Shown here piece by piece: positions 21,555 through 40,783 of a stretch of 64,000 bases of DNA (the first letter of the stretch is position 1; every line of letters starts with the position of its first letter). The stretch covers positions 38,492,503-38,556,502 of the forward strand of contig CM033396.1 in NCBI GenBank assembly GCA_019426215.1, read 5' to 3'. A program made the translations under genes and the position numbers. The notes below the pieces were generated by a model. It did not search any database. It saw only the letters and a list, made by a program, of their open reading frames with translations, and was not told the origin of the DNA. The DNA is from Buddleja alternifolia (taxonomy: Eukaryota; Streptophyta; Magnoliopsida; Lamiales; Scrophulariaceae).

Positions 21555-24500
21555 TATGTATGTATATCTTATGTTACAATCTTGTTTACTCAATCATCTC
21601 CATGGAACATTGGCTAAATCATGATCGGAACATGCCAAAATTAAAATAAAGTCTTGACACATATCAACACTATAATTTGCATTAATTTCTAGCTAGTGCA
21701 TATATATATTTAATCATCTCCAACCAAGGAAATTGAACATGTTCATTAAGAATAAAGAGCTTATTAATTTCTTATATAATTGCAAGATCACAAACAAATT
21801 CTATCTATTCCAAATTAAATATGCGACATGAAAGAGTGGCGAATTTTGTTTCTATTTGAACGCATTTCCAAAAATCAGAAGAAAAAACAATTAAAAACGA
21901 AATTCTGTTACTCATCTCGAACACACATCTTAATTAATATTATTCCAAGTCATCTTTTATTTGTTTCTGCATATGCATGTGAAACTTATTGGCGCAATAG
22001 ATCTGCATTTCTTGCATCATATCATGCACAAATTAAGTTTTGGGAATTGTGTGGAAAATGCAGAAATATTAAACAGTTTCTTTCATTTATTCGTGCAAAT
22101 AAATTTTAGTTCCTATCCAATAGAAAATTATTGTATTATCCGGCATAGAGTTCGTTTTGTACTTCTTTGAAAGAGATTTCCTTAATACCGCTGATTTATA
22201 GTACCTTAGTGGATTAGTTTGGGTCTTCGAGAATAAAAACACCCTAAGAAACAAAAAAAAAAAAGTTTATTTAGACAATATATTTAGTAGATCATCTTTT
22301 TTTTTTTCCTTTTCTATAATGGTTAATATAATAGATAAATATTCCGTATATGCAATAGTTAAGAACCTGTGTATAAATAAATAAATGAAACTCGATAGAA
22401 TAATAAACATAACATCTATGGTTATATCATAATATACTCGAGCTACATTTGTATTGACAATATATATATATAGATTGAACATGACAAGTTAGGAAGCTTA
22501 TAAACTTAAAAATTAAGTTAACTCGACTCATTTACCAAACTAAATAACTTATGCATGACGTCTGATATTGTAAGTTTGTAACACAGATTTATTTGGAAAC
22601 TCGAATCCAAAGCACGATTAACTTCAAAAAATTAAAGCTTAGAAATCTCAGTTAAATATATAACAAGAGAAGTCTTCATATTTATAGGATTAAAAATGTT
22701 ACTACGTACTCTTTTAAGATAAAATACATTTTACCCTGAATTATAACATTTGTTGCTACCAAATCAATCCCTCATTTTACTTTCATTAATTTTTAAACTT
22801 GACGTGACATCCTGCAGCTTGCTTTATGACCATTGAGATAGATGAAGCATCAAAATACCACTCACAACTAGCAAAAAACACAAAGATAACATGTGACTCG
22901 AATGATTGGACGTGGAAATTTGAGTTATATATAATGACACAAATGGTTTAATAAAAAAAATAACTTCTATTTGTAGAGATGAAAATTTTAATAAATTGGA
23001 AGTTGTGCCTATGATTGATTGGCACTTGGAAACAACGCTATGGACATTATCTAATTTGAATTTTAATTGAAATTGTCTATAGAAAAATAAAATAAAAAAG
23101 AATGTCAAATTCCAATGGATCAAATGCAGTGCATGTAGTCTGTTCAAAAAAAATAAAAAAATACAGTGCATGTAGTCACAAACAAAACAAGATATTACTA
23201 TATCTAGAAAGAATATCTATTATAGACACTCTATTATTTATATTTTCAGAAATTGTAGCTTGATGATGGGCTCGGATCAAGAATCTTATTGAAAAAAACG
23301 ACGAAAAGTAACAGATCTATAAAATTAAATAGAGAGTTACATCTTTTGAAGAACGAAAAACAATGGTAAAGTATATTTTAGTGAATCGAGTTGAACACTT
23401 GAATCATTGATGTGATTATTATGATATTGGATTAATTGGACAGAGTTTATGATTCACACTAAATAAACTTACGATAATGAGAGCGTCTGGTACTCTACTA
23501 CTGAAGAGGATAAATACGGTTCTTTAGAATGTGGAAAGAGGGCACGGATATTGTGAAAAATAGGTTTTATCCAGTTTCTCTCAATATTTTTTTGACTTGA
23601 GCGGTGGAGGGACAACGCCGAGAAAATCTTTGTCGTGCCTTCTAATGTTGTATTCTTTTGCAGATTTAGAATATTCATTGAAAACATTATACAGAAGATC
23701 TTAAAGATCTATGGTGCAAAATTCGTCTGCGTCAGAGCCAAAAATTCCTTATTATTATCCTCACTTAAGACATAGGCTAAAGAAAATATTAGTTTTACAA
23801 AGAAATTGACAGTAGTGTAAAGAGGGTCCAGCCTGCCATGGGCCAAACAAGTAGATTTGGGACCGGTTGTTGGGCTCAAATTATGAGGGCCGGTAGTAGG
23901 CCATTTCTAGAGGGGTTTTTCTTTTTCTTTTTTTGTCCTAAACCGAAAACAAATATTCAGGCTACCTTTGGATTTATATCTTTTTGATATTTTAATTTGC
24001 AAATTGAAAATTGAAATTTCCATCAAATAGTACCTTTTCAAATCTCACTTCAAGTTTTATATTCCCATTTTTTGTTTCATTTTGAATTTCATCCTGCATA
24101 TATAAGCAGTGCTTATATAAGATCCATGTCAAATATTGTAGATTTACAATACATTTTTTTTTTGAATCGGTAAGTGTATTATTTATCTCCAAACAGTAAC
24201 AACTACACCAGGCATACCTTTACAATACATTTCAAACATACTTAACCCACATTTTTTACATATATCGACAAAAGGGAAAAAAATTGGAATATATGATCCG
24301 AATTATTTAAATTCGTTCGTCAATATTGTACTCTTTTTTTTCTTTTCATAGTGCACACACATTAGGGAATGTTTTGTTTTAACTCACGACCCCTCACAGC
24401 GAAAAGAAACAGAATTACCACTAAAACAATACTCAAAGTTTTATTGTCAAATAAGTATACTACTAAAAAAAACTGTTACGGTTTTGAAATCTTTGATCCC

Positions 24501-24829
24501 AATTTCGAAATGGATAAATATTTGGTTGTCCATTTTATTTATAAAAAAAAAAAACAGAAAAAATGAAATAACAATGTGAAGCTACATATACGAACGTATA
24601 CTAGATCTCACGTTATCATTTTGCAAATACATACATACACATAGAGAAGCAAGAATGAATATTCCAAGAAAGTGTAATCAGAAAACTATATCTGAAATAT
24701 CAATGAATTTAATTATTTGATATTATACTATTCAAAGGCTAGAAATAGGAGATTATTGAATATTTATTGAAAATTTTCTCAACTATATCTATGAAGAATA
24801 TAAACTGATTTAGTTAATGTGTAATAGCA
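21555..24829. other. AT-rich intergenic, no gene supported
   Basis: About 3.3 kb downstream of the EGF-domain gene. Open frames such as 21828-22109 (plus) and 22824-23171 (minus) show no domain, splice support or codon character. Short poly-T/poly-A tracts are common. I see nothing else. Confidence 0.4.
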
Positions 24830-27790
24830 TTATAGAAATAATGCCAAAAGCACTGCAAATAACAAAACCACGTTGAAAATTTCACAACTTCTGGAGCACT
24901 TGGAGGCGTTATTTGATCCTATGATAGAATAAGAAGGAAAAAAAAACAATTGTTAATACATTAATATGATGGTGGAAACAAACATTTAAGCAACTTGAAA
25001 ATTCATATTTCAGAAAAATCCGTAAAAAAAATTTCTAACTTGAAACAAATTTTCACATACGCCAAGAACAAAAAATAAAAAAATGACGATTATAGTTATC
25101 CTTTACTTTAATTTGACCTAATAAGAATTTGAGACCATGTAGTTTAAGTAAAATGTAGCATTTCTGGTGAATAAGTGAAAATAGAAAATTGCGCCATATT
25201 TTGTTGCAAGAAGCATGCACTTTGGAGCTAATAAATATTATTTTCATTTTCTAAAAATATTGTAACTTGGAAAATCTTTATTTTTCTACTTCTACAAGGG
25301 AACTCTTATTTCTTCATATTACACATTATTTCACACGAAACGGTAAATAATTAAGTCTATTGTCAATCTAAGTATCATAAAGGTGCTACCTCACACGATG
25401 ATTCAGTACTACTATCATAATATTCACAGTAACTAACATCGTTGATTTAAAAAAAAAAAGTATTTAAGAAATGATGGATATCTTCTGATTGTAAAAGTAA
25501 ATCTTTTAATTTTTTTAAATTTTCAAAAAAATTCTAAAACTTTTTTTTTTATTTATTTTATGACTCTTTGGAGATTTTTTTCAGAAACTCTTCTTATTTA
25601 ACCGCTCAAAATACACCCTAAAAAGGGTTGTTCGTCCATAAAAAACCTTTTTAAGTTAAAATAAGAAAAATAGTAGATAATACACCTAACCTAAGCCGAC
25701 CTACCTTTCGGTGGTGGCTGTGGTGGTAGTGGTGGTGGTAATGCGAACGTACCATCTGACGGTGGTGGTGGTGTTATATGTGGACCGAGTTCAACTCCAC
25801 TACAATCTATTCCAAGTGCACCTATAAATCAAACAAATTGAGTACAATTTGAGAACAAATTACATTCAAGGACACTATCAAGATAAATTTAAATTAAGTA
25901 AAACTGTAAAAGGGCCAAAAAAGAGATGAAATGAAAATCTTATACATGGTTTCAAACAAGCTAAGCCAGTAAGATTCAAGGCATTGGTAGATCCTTCATA
26001 ACATTGACAGTAATACCCCGTTCCATTTGCAACGCAAGTTCCATCCCCGCACCATATTAAATTACAAGCTGTGACAAAAACAAAAATGTATTTTTTAAAA
26101 AAAATTCGTTACATTTTCTTGTGCCATGTAATTAATTTTTAAATGTAATTAAGTTTCAATCAACAAAAAAATGTGTGTGTATATATATATATATAAATGC
26201 GATTTCATGAAATTTACGGTTAAAAGGATCGAAAGGTGCTGGTGGTGGCGGAGGAGGTGGAGGAGGTTGTGGCGGGGCGGCGTTGCTAGAATTCCCGCAC
26301 GCAGTGTTTACAGTGCCTGCAAATAATTCGATACGCCAATTACCTTATAATCTTTCATATATTCACAGGCCTTAAAGATAATTAAGAACAAGGGAAAGGT
26401 GATAATCGATTATTGTATCAACGGTGATGTATAGCATTAATTACTAGAAAAATATTAAACTTACCGTAGTTATGCCAAATAAGAAGTACTTTTCTACTAA
26501 AGAATGATTAAAATCATTGATGAAAATTAAGAATATATGTCATATTTTTGGGATGACCAATTATGGAATGTTTCCGAAGTTAATAGCAATTTAGTTTTAA
26601 GAAATCTCGATAATATACCCAAGACATGTTAGTCTACTGGTATCCACCTTCCACTTTATGTGAGAGGATTTGGGTTCGAATCCAATCTACCATAAATTGT
26701 GATTCTCCCCTTTTTTATGAAGCTAGATAGAGTCTTTATAGTTCAGGATTGTAACTATCAATTCGAGTTTGTCGGACTAAATATTTAGATACTCCCTTCG
26801 TCATGAATTAAAAAAAAAATAACAAGAAATCTCGATAGTATCCATGCTTCTCGTGGAATCAACATAATCTTTAATTACATGAATATTTTTCTCTAACTAA
26901 TTAGAAAGAATGATTCACGAGCCTAGTGAAGGTGAAGACTTTAAAACTCTCGAAGTATGAAATCTTGAGTCAAGTATGATCAGAATATTTATCTAATCCT
27001 ATGTTAGTTTCTCATTATATTTAATGTTCGTTGTAATCAACGGAAAATACATATATTAAATTACTAATGTACCGATATATTTGATAGCTAGCTTCACTAA
27101 GGAAACAAGAAGAATATCGATATAGGTCCAAAACTACTAGTTAAGTTGATATGAGTTTCTTAATTACTAGTAAAATAGAGTAGAAATAGCAACATGTAAG
27201 GTCACTAATTCGAATATCTTTTGGATATTATAAATAAAATAGAAAAAATAAATCAATATATAATAAGAAAATGTACGTACTTCTAGTGCATAGAATTCAT
27301 ACCCTTTTTTGTGTGATTAAGTTATAAATTGGATTTCAATTTATTCTCCTTTGTAAATATTATATAGAGAGAGACTTACAGTTTGGAATAATACAAGGCG
27401 GGAAGGTAATGCCAGCAAATTCATATTTACTCCATCCAGGATCGCAATCACACTCATATCCTAGAATACCTTTGTTAGGTATACATGTTCCTTTCCCACA
27501 TTCTATTTTTTCACAAGGATCATCTGTATAATGAAAAACCTCGATAAGTATTCGTATAATATTCAACTTCTCGCTAAACAAACCAAATTCGAGTTCTACG
27601 TAAAATGATCAACAAAAGATAAGTCCAATTGTAAACCAATTGAAGATTTTACATATACGATTATTAAAAGCGATGAAAGTGAGAAACCGAGTGTACCTTC
27701 TGCACGGACTGGAACATGTAGAACAAAGACGAAAAAGAGGAGAGGCAGAAGAAAATGAATGGGAGTAAAATTAAAGTTTTGGCCTCCCAT
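24830..27790 (-). CDS. Secreted, probably GPI-anchored EGF-domain protein
   Basis: Six exons by GT-AG boundaries: 27790-27697, 27523-27380, 26316-26218, 26068-25946, 25821-25705 and 24918-24830. They total 666 nt, 221 residues, all in phase. The protein has a signal peptide (about 1-29), an EGF-like module (about 34-80, with CGKGTC and CDCDPGW), a Pro run, a second EGF-like module (about 113-150, CGDGTC and CQCYEG), a second Pro-rich stretch, and a last exon of 29 residues ending in a hydrophobic tail (VVLLFAVLLALFL) after a small-residue patch, as in GPI-anchor signals. It resembles the Arabidopsis protein annotated 'neurogenic locus notch-like'. The role is unknown; the expected place is the cell surface. 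If exon 5 is not spliced, it ends at a TAG at 25691-25693 without the tail. Confidence 0.85.
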
Positions 27791-27848
27791 AATTTTGTTT
27801 GGAGCAGGAAAGGAATAAGAAAGTAGAGAAAAAGACTCAAAGATCATA

Positions 27849-27856
27849 CTTATATA
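27849..27856 (-). promoter_or_regulatory. TATA box of the EGF-domain gene
   Basis: TATATAAG on the minus strand, about 60 nt upstream of the chosen ATG (27790). This supports that start over the upstream in-frame ATG at 27847, which would sit almost on the TATA box. Confidence 0.55.
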
Positions 27857-27859
27857 CTA

Positions 27860-28384
27860 CTACATAATCTTTGTTTTGTTTTATTGAATTGTAGTTAATT
27901 TCAAATGAATATATATTTGTATATTGTAATTGCCCCTGTTACAGACAGTTCCAAAGTAATTGGTAGATTTTTTATGAATGTTTTGGGCATCTCAAGGGAT
28001 CAAATTAAGAAGTAATACTCCAATGATTTGATGTACTATTAGGTTAGGAAATTATTACTGTGATCATGGTGCTCAAACTTTTTTGATTGTACAATATTAT
28101 GATATATATAAATATATATATATACAGATATATTGTAATTTTCATGAATTTTCGAATTTAATATTTAATTCTGGAAACTCCTTGAGTCAAGCAAACAGAA
28201 TATATGCATAGACGTGTGATGATCTAATTTCTTTTATTACTTTTGAAAAATAAAAAAGAAGAATTAAACATATTCTAGTTTCGCCACTTAAATTGTACTT
28301 GAGATTTGTTTTCATTTTAACATACTCTTATTTAAAACTTAAAAGTTAACAGCTAGTTTTATATATTATTTATATATCAGAGGA
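27860..28384. other. Upstream region of the EGF-domain gene
   Basis: AT-rich promoter-side sequence with a (TA)n-like run near 28100-28130. No gene or clear element seen. Confidence 0.35.
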
Positions 28385-28795
28385 GTTATTTGTGACAACC
28401 GCGGTGACTGAATTCGGGGATTCAGTGGTGGCATAGGCGCATCAACGCCGCCTAGAACTGAGTTAACAGCTATTCTGTATGGCCTTAATTATATTTGGCT
28501 TGGGATATGAACTTGCTAAAGGTGATTATTGAATCGGATAGTAGGGAGGCTATCTTCACACCACCACTAGGATCAAATTGATCAAACCAGGTGTAAGATG
28601 AAGCTGGCATGGCATGTGAATTACGTAACATATGGCGATAAGCCAATCGTGTGACAGACGTATTAGCAAAGAAGGGTTTTGAGAGAACCCTTGGTGTCAT
28701 GCAATCCCCAAATTCGGATCTGTGTAATACTTTGGAACAAGATCAGCGAGGTCTTACTTGGCTCATACAAACGACTATAAACTCGGGTCTATAGG
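28385..28795 (+). pseudogene. LINE RNase H-like (RVT_3) relic
   Basis: In shifting frames the plus strand reads like the RNase H domain found at the end of plant LINE ORFs: an LTAILYGLN-type block, VIIESDS, ANRVTDVLAKKGF and a terminal LGV motif. Frames change several times and stops are present. There is no intact ORF; the minus-strand ORF at 28485-28700 is its shadow. Confidence 0.6.
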
Positions 28796-30762
28796 GATAG
28801 ATTGTTAGGGTCCCCCACAATGTATTTAAAAAATATGGAAAAAAATTATCATGGATCTATTGCTAATATTTTAACCTCTATGCAATACTCCCAGTTTATC
28901 CAAAACCACTTAATTGTGGAAGGATGGCGATCAACCGTCAATACAATTAATAGATTGTGTATATTTCATCTTATACGTTGTAAGACAAGCATAGAATATG
29001 CACTTTTGACTATGAGAATTGTTATGGTAAAACATAAATTACGAAATCCAATCAAATGTATTTATTGCATTCATTTCTTATCCAAATTAAGAAAAGTGAT
29101 AAAACGGTGAAAAATAATGCTGGGGTATACTCTTTAACTATTTATTGTCGTCATCTCGACTTTACAAACTTCCAAACCTTACTTATCTTAAATAATTATC
29201 AAACAAATTTATTATTTAGTAACAGACAATGAGGAAAGATACATTGTCCCCAAAGTATTAGCAACTTCTTACAGCTTTTGTACATATGTTAAAGAATGTT
29301 GAGTACTTTCACATAGAGATTTACGGATCCTTGATTAAATTATATTTTCTCTTAACAAGCACTCTTTGTCCAACATATATATTATATATTATTAGTTAAT
29401 AAAGATAATGAATTAAGAATGGGATTAAGTTATGATTATGAGTTAATTAAAGATGAATAAGTAAGAGGCGGAGAAATTGATGGGATAAAAATGGGATGAG
29501 TAACCGAGAAGCTCGACACTACTTATTGAATGAGTCAATTTTTGCAACATTGCAATATATGACAAATTCAAGTATAAACTCAATTTTCGTAGTCGTTCCT
29601 AATTGCATACGATGCATATATATATATATATACCTAATTGCATACGATATATATATATATATATATATATATGCATCGTATGCAATTACCAAAGTTAAAT
29701 CTGAAGTGTAAATTCAAGACGGAGTCACATAAAGGGAGTGATATAGGAAAATTCCAACACTTCAAATTTTAAAATAATCGTAATCATTAATATATATACA
29801 TGAACATTATATGCATTTATGAGATAGATCATTGCGATCACCCCAAACCTAACCCCCACATATATAAAGTGTGGAACATTTAAACATAATGTGGGGTATG
29901 CATTATATGCTATTACCAAGCTGAATATAGTCGACAAGATTTAAACATAAACAAAACCTTTCTTTTTTGTTCTTTTTTTTTTTTTTTTTTTGAACCATTT
30001 CTAGTTTCGGTTCATGCCCTAATTGTTAATTATTTAATTAGAGACTTAATATTTATTGTAAATTTTTTTCTATTATATTTGTAATGAACCTTAGTGTTCA
30101 CCCAAAGAGTTGAAAATACATTTGATATATTTATCTTAGTGTTTCTTTTCTTCTTTATTTTCAACCCAGACGGAACTAATTTTTGCATTTAATTCGTAAA
30201 AAAATATCAAACAAAATATTATGATAAAATCAATTTCTCAAATGCTCAATCTCACCCAAAATGTCTAGGGATACATCTCAATTTCATCCTCCAAACAAAA
30301 GCAAAAATAAAAGGTAAGAAGTAATTTAGAATTTATATAATGGAAACAAAATCACAGAAAGTCCCAAACAAACAAATAATCCAACCGGTAAAAGAAAGTG
30401 AATACTAATAGTAATAGCTCTTCAGCAGTGAAAATATACAAAGACAAAATGTGGTAAACAGTAATACTTCTGATTTACCATTAATAGATGGGATGAATAT
30501 CAACTCTCAGTACAAAGTTACTACTACAATGAATTCAACAATTTGACAGACCTCTACACCATTCAGAAAATGAGCAATTCTTACGATGTCTGAGACCTCA
30601 AGGCCGGGTCCCACCGAGTTCCAGAAGCTTCTAAGAATGACCCTCGGAAAACAATCAGCCATGTTGCTAAAACCGCTGGTGAACTGAGGAAACTGAAAGA
30701 TTGGAAACCAAAAAAAAAAAAGTATTTAAAAAATCACAAATTACCCACATTAATCGACCGGG
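28796..30762. other. Intergenic downstream of katanin, no gene seen
   Basis: Contains the AATTGCATACGAT inverted repeat around a TA run (29599-29690) and, next to katanin, its likely 3' UTR (about 30500-30762). The 102-codon plus ORF at 28802-29110 has no recognisable domain. Confidence 0.4.
29599..29690. repeat. Inverted repeat around a (TA)n run
   Basis: AATTGCATACGATGCATATA (from 29601) is repeated directly as AATTGCATACGATATATA (about 29636) and then as an inverted copy TATATGCATCGTATGCAATT (to 29687). The outer pair can fold into a perfect hairpin with a TA-rich loop. Confidence 0.8.
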
Positions 30763-36248
<5,486 letters not shown>

Positions 36249-37974
36249 TTTTCTATATATACATACACTGGTCTGTACGTATACAACACAAATTCAAAAA
36301 ATTATGCTGAATTAGGGTTCCAAACGAACTGAAATTACAAATGCGAAGCTCAGAGAACAATACCAGAAGAAAGGGGCTAGACGATGACGTTTAAACGGTC
36401 GACTGAGAGGAAAGGTGAGAAATTTAAATTACAATTTAGTCCTTGGGTTTATGAGAATTTACTTTTGGGGGATTTCATTTTATTATTTATTCTCTCTATT
36501 TGTAGAGAAGAGTTTTAAAATTACAATCCAATTCTTTTTGAGTTTTTTTCACGAATATAACTTTATCTTTTTTTAAATATTGTACCTTTTGGTTTAACTT
36601 TCAAATTTCAAATACAAGTTCGTTATGTTGTTGGTTGTATGAGAAAAGTTAATGTAATGATGAGAATGGAATATAATTAATTACTTAAACAAAAAACATT
36701 CTTGAGTTAAAATATATATTTAGGTCTTAATCTCAATTTTATCATTAATACCCATTTTGATTTTCAAATCAACATGTGTTAACTTACATTAATAATAGTA
36801 ATTAACTAAAGGGGATTAAAGTTTGAAATTTGGGACTATCCCCTCATTACGGTGATAGTATTTTTCGCTTGACTTTAACTATAACGATATCCTAAGTTTA
36901 AATGCTACCATTTTAGGAATTATTTCTTTCGCTATTAACCTCGACTAGTTCATATGTATTGACCCACTTAATTATAACATTATGTACATGACCTTAAATT
37001 AAACAAAATAAATTAATTATAATCTTCAAGACTTTTAAAATCACTACATTAGCAAAATTTGTATATTTACAACTAAAAATCCTTTTTCTAGTTAGGAAAA
37101 TTAAGTGGAGGAGAAGAATAAAAGTTTGTAAACCAATCGGCCGTTGAGAAAATGGAGCCCATTGTTATCTAGGTGTCCAATTCTAACATCAAATAATCCC
37201 AAGTTGTTCCAAGTCATAATTAATGCCGACTAGGTTCTTGCTTATAGCCAAGATTCGAAATTTTAAAATCGCACTTCTTTCGTGGTTTTAACTTTATCAT
37301 TGAAATTTAGTTTGAAATTTTCTCTAAGCTTAAAAATGTTTTATCTATTTTGTGATTCCAATTTATTATTCTTCTTGAATATATCTATCGCATAATAAAT
37401 ATAATTTACTTATCATATTATTTGAATTCGACAAAATTTATTGTGTGCTCCAATAGATTCATTATACAGCCTCAGTTGTTTTTAATCAACCACGAAGAAA
37501 TGATTTTTTTCTTCAAGCTTAGGTAATTTAAGCTAAAGTGTAGAGTGACGAAAATATACTTTATCTCTAGGAGCCAAATGTATGATATATTTACATTCGG
37601 TACGATATGGTTTCAACATCTTAGGACTTGGATCATTTGTTCCGTTTTGTGAGTCATCGTGTATTATATTTCATAATGCATGACATTTGTAAACTATCAA
37701 TATTCAAGTATATATTTAAGGAAATGAGTTATATATTTGGCATATTTTCATGATGTGGGATATAAAATAAATATCAAATTAAAATAAAGGATTCGAAGGG
37801 CTTTCATTATTCATATGTGGAGCCCGATGAAGTTTAGTTTTATTGGTGAAACAGAAGTCTCTAAATATTAAAGGTACTGAGTTCAATGTGCAAGTCTTTC
37901 TCTACTTTTAGTAGTAATTGTCAGTTAATTGTAAATTGTTAACAATGTTAAATGTTGATTGATGTTATGATGTA

Positions 37975-38006
<32 letters not shown>
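36249..38006. other. Katanin upstream region and intergenic
   Basis: Short 5'-UTR/promoter side of KTN1 (36249-36420), then AT-rich sequence without a gene. A (TA)n run at 37979-38006 abuts the LTR of the next element. No TATA box at a convincing distance was seen for KTN1. Confidence 0.4.
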
Positions 38007-38011
<5 letters not shown>

Positions 38012-38094
38012 AAGTGAAAATTTTGGCAAAATAATAAAAATTATGTGTAAAATAATACATTAGTATTAATTAGATTTTATCTATTTATACTTGG

Positions 38095-38837
38095 TGATGC
38101 GGTTCGTTTTTTTACACCAAGAAAGCCCTGCAAATTCAAACACGATTTTATTTATATGAATATGAGAAATCTAATTTTAGAAGACAAATAGTTTCAAAAA
38201 TAAGTAAAGAATTTCGAATAAAAATGAGTAAGAAGAACACTTAAATTTATATTTCTTTTGTTTCCAACTTTCTCTCGCAAAAGATGGAGAAATACAATAA
38301 TATTACACTCTTTTCTCTGAATTGTGAATCTAAAATTACCAAAAATGGAATTTCTCCTATTTATAGGCCTTAATGGCCGAATTCTCTCCCCTTTTTTCTA
38401 GGAGTGGGCAACCACTTCTCCATTTTTGGGGGGGAGATGAACTTTTTGAGGGATATTAGGTAGGATTGGATACGATTTGATTTTTATCCAATCTTATCCC
38501 TTCTCAAGCTATCCTTCTTGATCCGAGCCTTCCGCCATTTCCTCGAGCTATCTTTTTTTATCCGAGCCTTCCACCATTTCCTCGAGCTATCCTTCTTCAG
38601 CCATGCCTTCCATTATTCCTTTCAGCTATCTTTCGGCTTCTTTATGACTTACTCAGCTATCCTTCTTGAATAAACAATCAATGCTCCGACTTGTAGGCTT
38701 TCTTTGAGCCCTCTTTCGTGAAACCTTCTCCGAACATTTGGGCTCCTTCTTATTTTTGGCTCACTGCTTCATCCTTCGTTTGAGCCCATCTTTTAATAAA
38801 GCCCAAAACCATGTCGTAATAATTTACGGGCATATCA
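38095..38837. mobile_element. Solo LTR nested in the 5' LTR of the gag-only element
   Basis: 743 bp starting TGATGCGG and ending GGGCATATCA, with perfect CTTGG duplications on both sides (38090-38094 and 38838-38842). Comparison with the intact 3' LTR (41188 on) shows the host sequence continuing uninterrupted across the site, confirming the insertion. A TATTTATAGGCC promoter-like site lies near 38357. Confidence 0.88.
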
Positions 38838-39592
38838 CTTGGGATTTACCAAATTAATTCCAAAAATAAATATGATATGTAATTGATATTCTAATATTTA
38901 TTTTCTCAACAAATCAAATCAAGATATTGATTTGATATTATCTTTTAAGATTATGGAATATTTAAAGAGATAATATTAAATCCATGAAAGTAGGCTAGGA
39001 CTCTTCTACTTCATACACTTATTTTACCTATAAATAGGGGGTCGTGGAATTTCATACATACATATAAGAAAAATATGAAGAAGAAGAAGAAGAAGAAGAA
39101 TACGACAAAGAAATAGCTGAAGTATCAAAGTTTTCTCCAGACTCTTCCAAGTTTCTACAATAACAAGTCTTTAAAATCCAAAGTTTCTACAACAACAAAG
39201 TTCTACAATTATGAGAATTTTGTATCTTCTCCAAAGGCAAACCAAAAAGAATTTACATCTTTTCCAAAGGCAATCAATCTCAAAGTATTCGATGTTTCTT
39301 CTTCACCAAATCCAAGGAGAAATGCACTTTTGATTCAAGAACAAGTTTCAAACCCTTGAATCAGATCTTGGAGTGAACAATAAGGGGATTAGTCTTCAAT
39401 AAGAGATTTATTCTCACAAATTGTAATTTTCTTCAAATCAAATTATGTATTTGTCCATATTATCTTTTCTTGTCTTTTAAATTGCAGACTCGAAAATTTG
39501 TGTGAATAAATTTTGGCACACTCAGTGAGACACAAATCTACCCCTTATCTCTTCCTCCGACATCAAGTTTCTAAATCTACATTTTCAATTTC

Positions 39593-40720
39593 ATGGCTCC
39601 AAGGAAAAATCAAGTTGCTTTGAACAAGAAGGATGTTGATGACTTTGTTGCTGATCCCGTCAATCAATCATCTACTGGGGGCAAGATTGGAGACAACAAC
39701 TCTGAGGGTTCGAACTCGTCAAGCCCAAAGAAAATCATCTTCATTTGATGGACTACCTGCTACAATGACTGGAGCAACATTTGTTGATGTACAAATGGCT
39801 TAAATAGCTCAGGGCATCACGGACCTGCAAAAAAATCTAAAAGACAATGATTCGCAAATCGCCCAACTGATGAACAAACTAAAGCATTCCAATATCCGAA
39901 ATCCTAATCATAACCGTTCATCTCTACCAAGTCATAATGCTAATAATACACAACTTAACGAATTGAAGAATCTGCCCCAAAGTTCAACCATTTAGATATA
40001 TCTGTTGTTGCATTGACTATACAGCAATTGTAGGAAATCATCACCAACACTATAAGGGCTCAGCAGGATGCACCTTCACAGAACTCACTTGTTTACTCAA
40101 AGTCGTATACAAAGAGGATTGGTGCTCTAAAAATGCCGATGGGATATCAACCACCAAAGCTCCAACAATTTGCTGAAAGTGGCAACCCATGGCAACATGT
40201 TACTTATTTGGTAGAGATATGCAATAATGCAGGGACCTATGGTGGTCTCAAGTTAAGGAATTTGTGCTCTCGCTAAAAGATAATGCCTTCAACTGGTACA
40301 TCGACTTGGAGCCTGATCAATGGACTTGGAGTCTGAGTCCATTGATGGTTTGGAGTAACTTGAGAATGAATTTTTGAGTCGCTTCTACAGCACACGAAGA
40401 ATTGTCAGCATGATTGAGCTATCAAATACATGCCAGTGAATGGACAAGCCTGTAATTGATTACATAGATATATGGGGAAATTTAAGTCTCAACTGCAAAG
40501 AACAACTATGCGAAAATTCTGCCATTGAGATGTGCATCCAAGGGATGCATTGGGGACTCTGTTAATTGTTATATTTTTCAAGCAATAAAGCCATAAAGCT
40601 TTGAGAAACTGGTGACTCGAGCACATTACATAGAACTTAGCATCTCAGCTAGTGGAGAAGATGGTGAAGCCCATGAAAATCATGAAAATGATGGGGGCAA
40701 TTTTTCTTTGTCTCCAAATC
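39593..40720 (+). pseudogene. gag: Broken gag of the gag-only element
   Basis: An ATG at 39593 opens 51 codons (MAPRKNQVALNKKDVDDF...) ending at TGA 39746-39748. Further gag sequence continues in changing frames: IAQLMNKLKHSN, then MPMGYQPPKLQQFAESGNP, VEICNNAGT, DNAFNWYIDLEPD-type and MCIQGMHWGL blocks. These are the Retrotrans_gag features of plant Ty3 elements. Multiple stops and frameshifts make it non-coding now. Confidence 0.7.
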
Positions 40721-40783
40721 ATAAATGCTCCTAGATACAAGCCTAAACTATCTAAAATTTTCAATTTAAGTCTTCAAAGTGGA

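Noticed and set aside
24151..24230. Gene fragment after the poly-T near 24151
   Set aside because: The GAATCGGTAAGTGTATT-like sequence resembles dispersed repeats, but there is too little to classify it.
25691..25705. Ending the EGF-domain protein at the exon 5 TAG
   Set aside because: A good GT donor at 25704 and a pyrimidine-rich AG acceptor at 24919 join in phase to an exon encoding a GPI-type tail. Kept as an alternative isoform only.
28802..29110. 102-codon plus-strand ORF
   Set aside because: No domain, AT-driven composition, no splice or promoter context.
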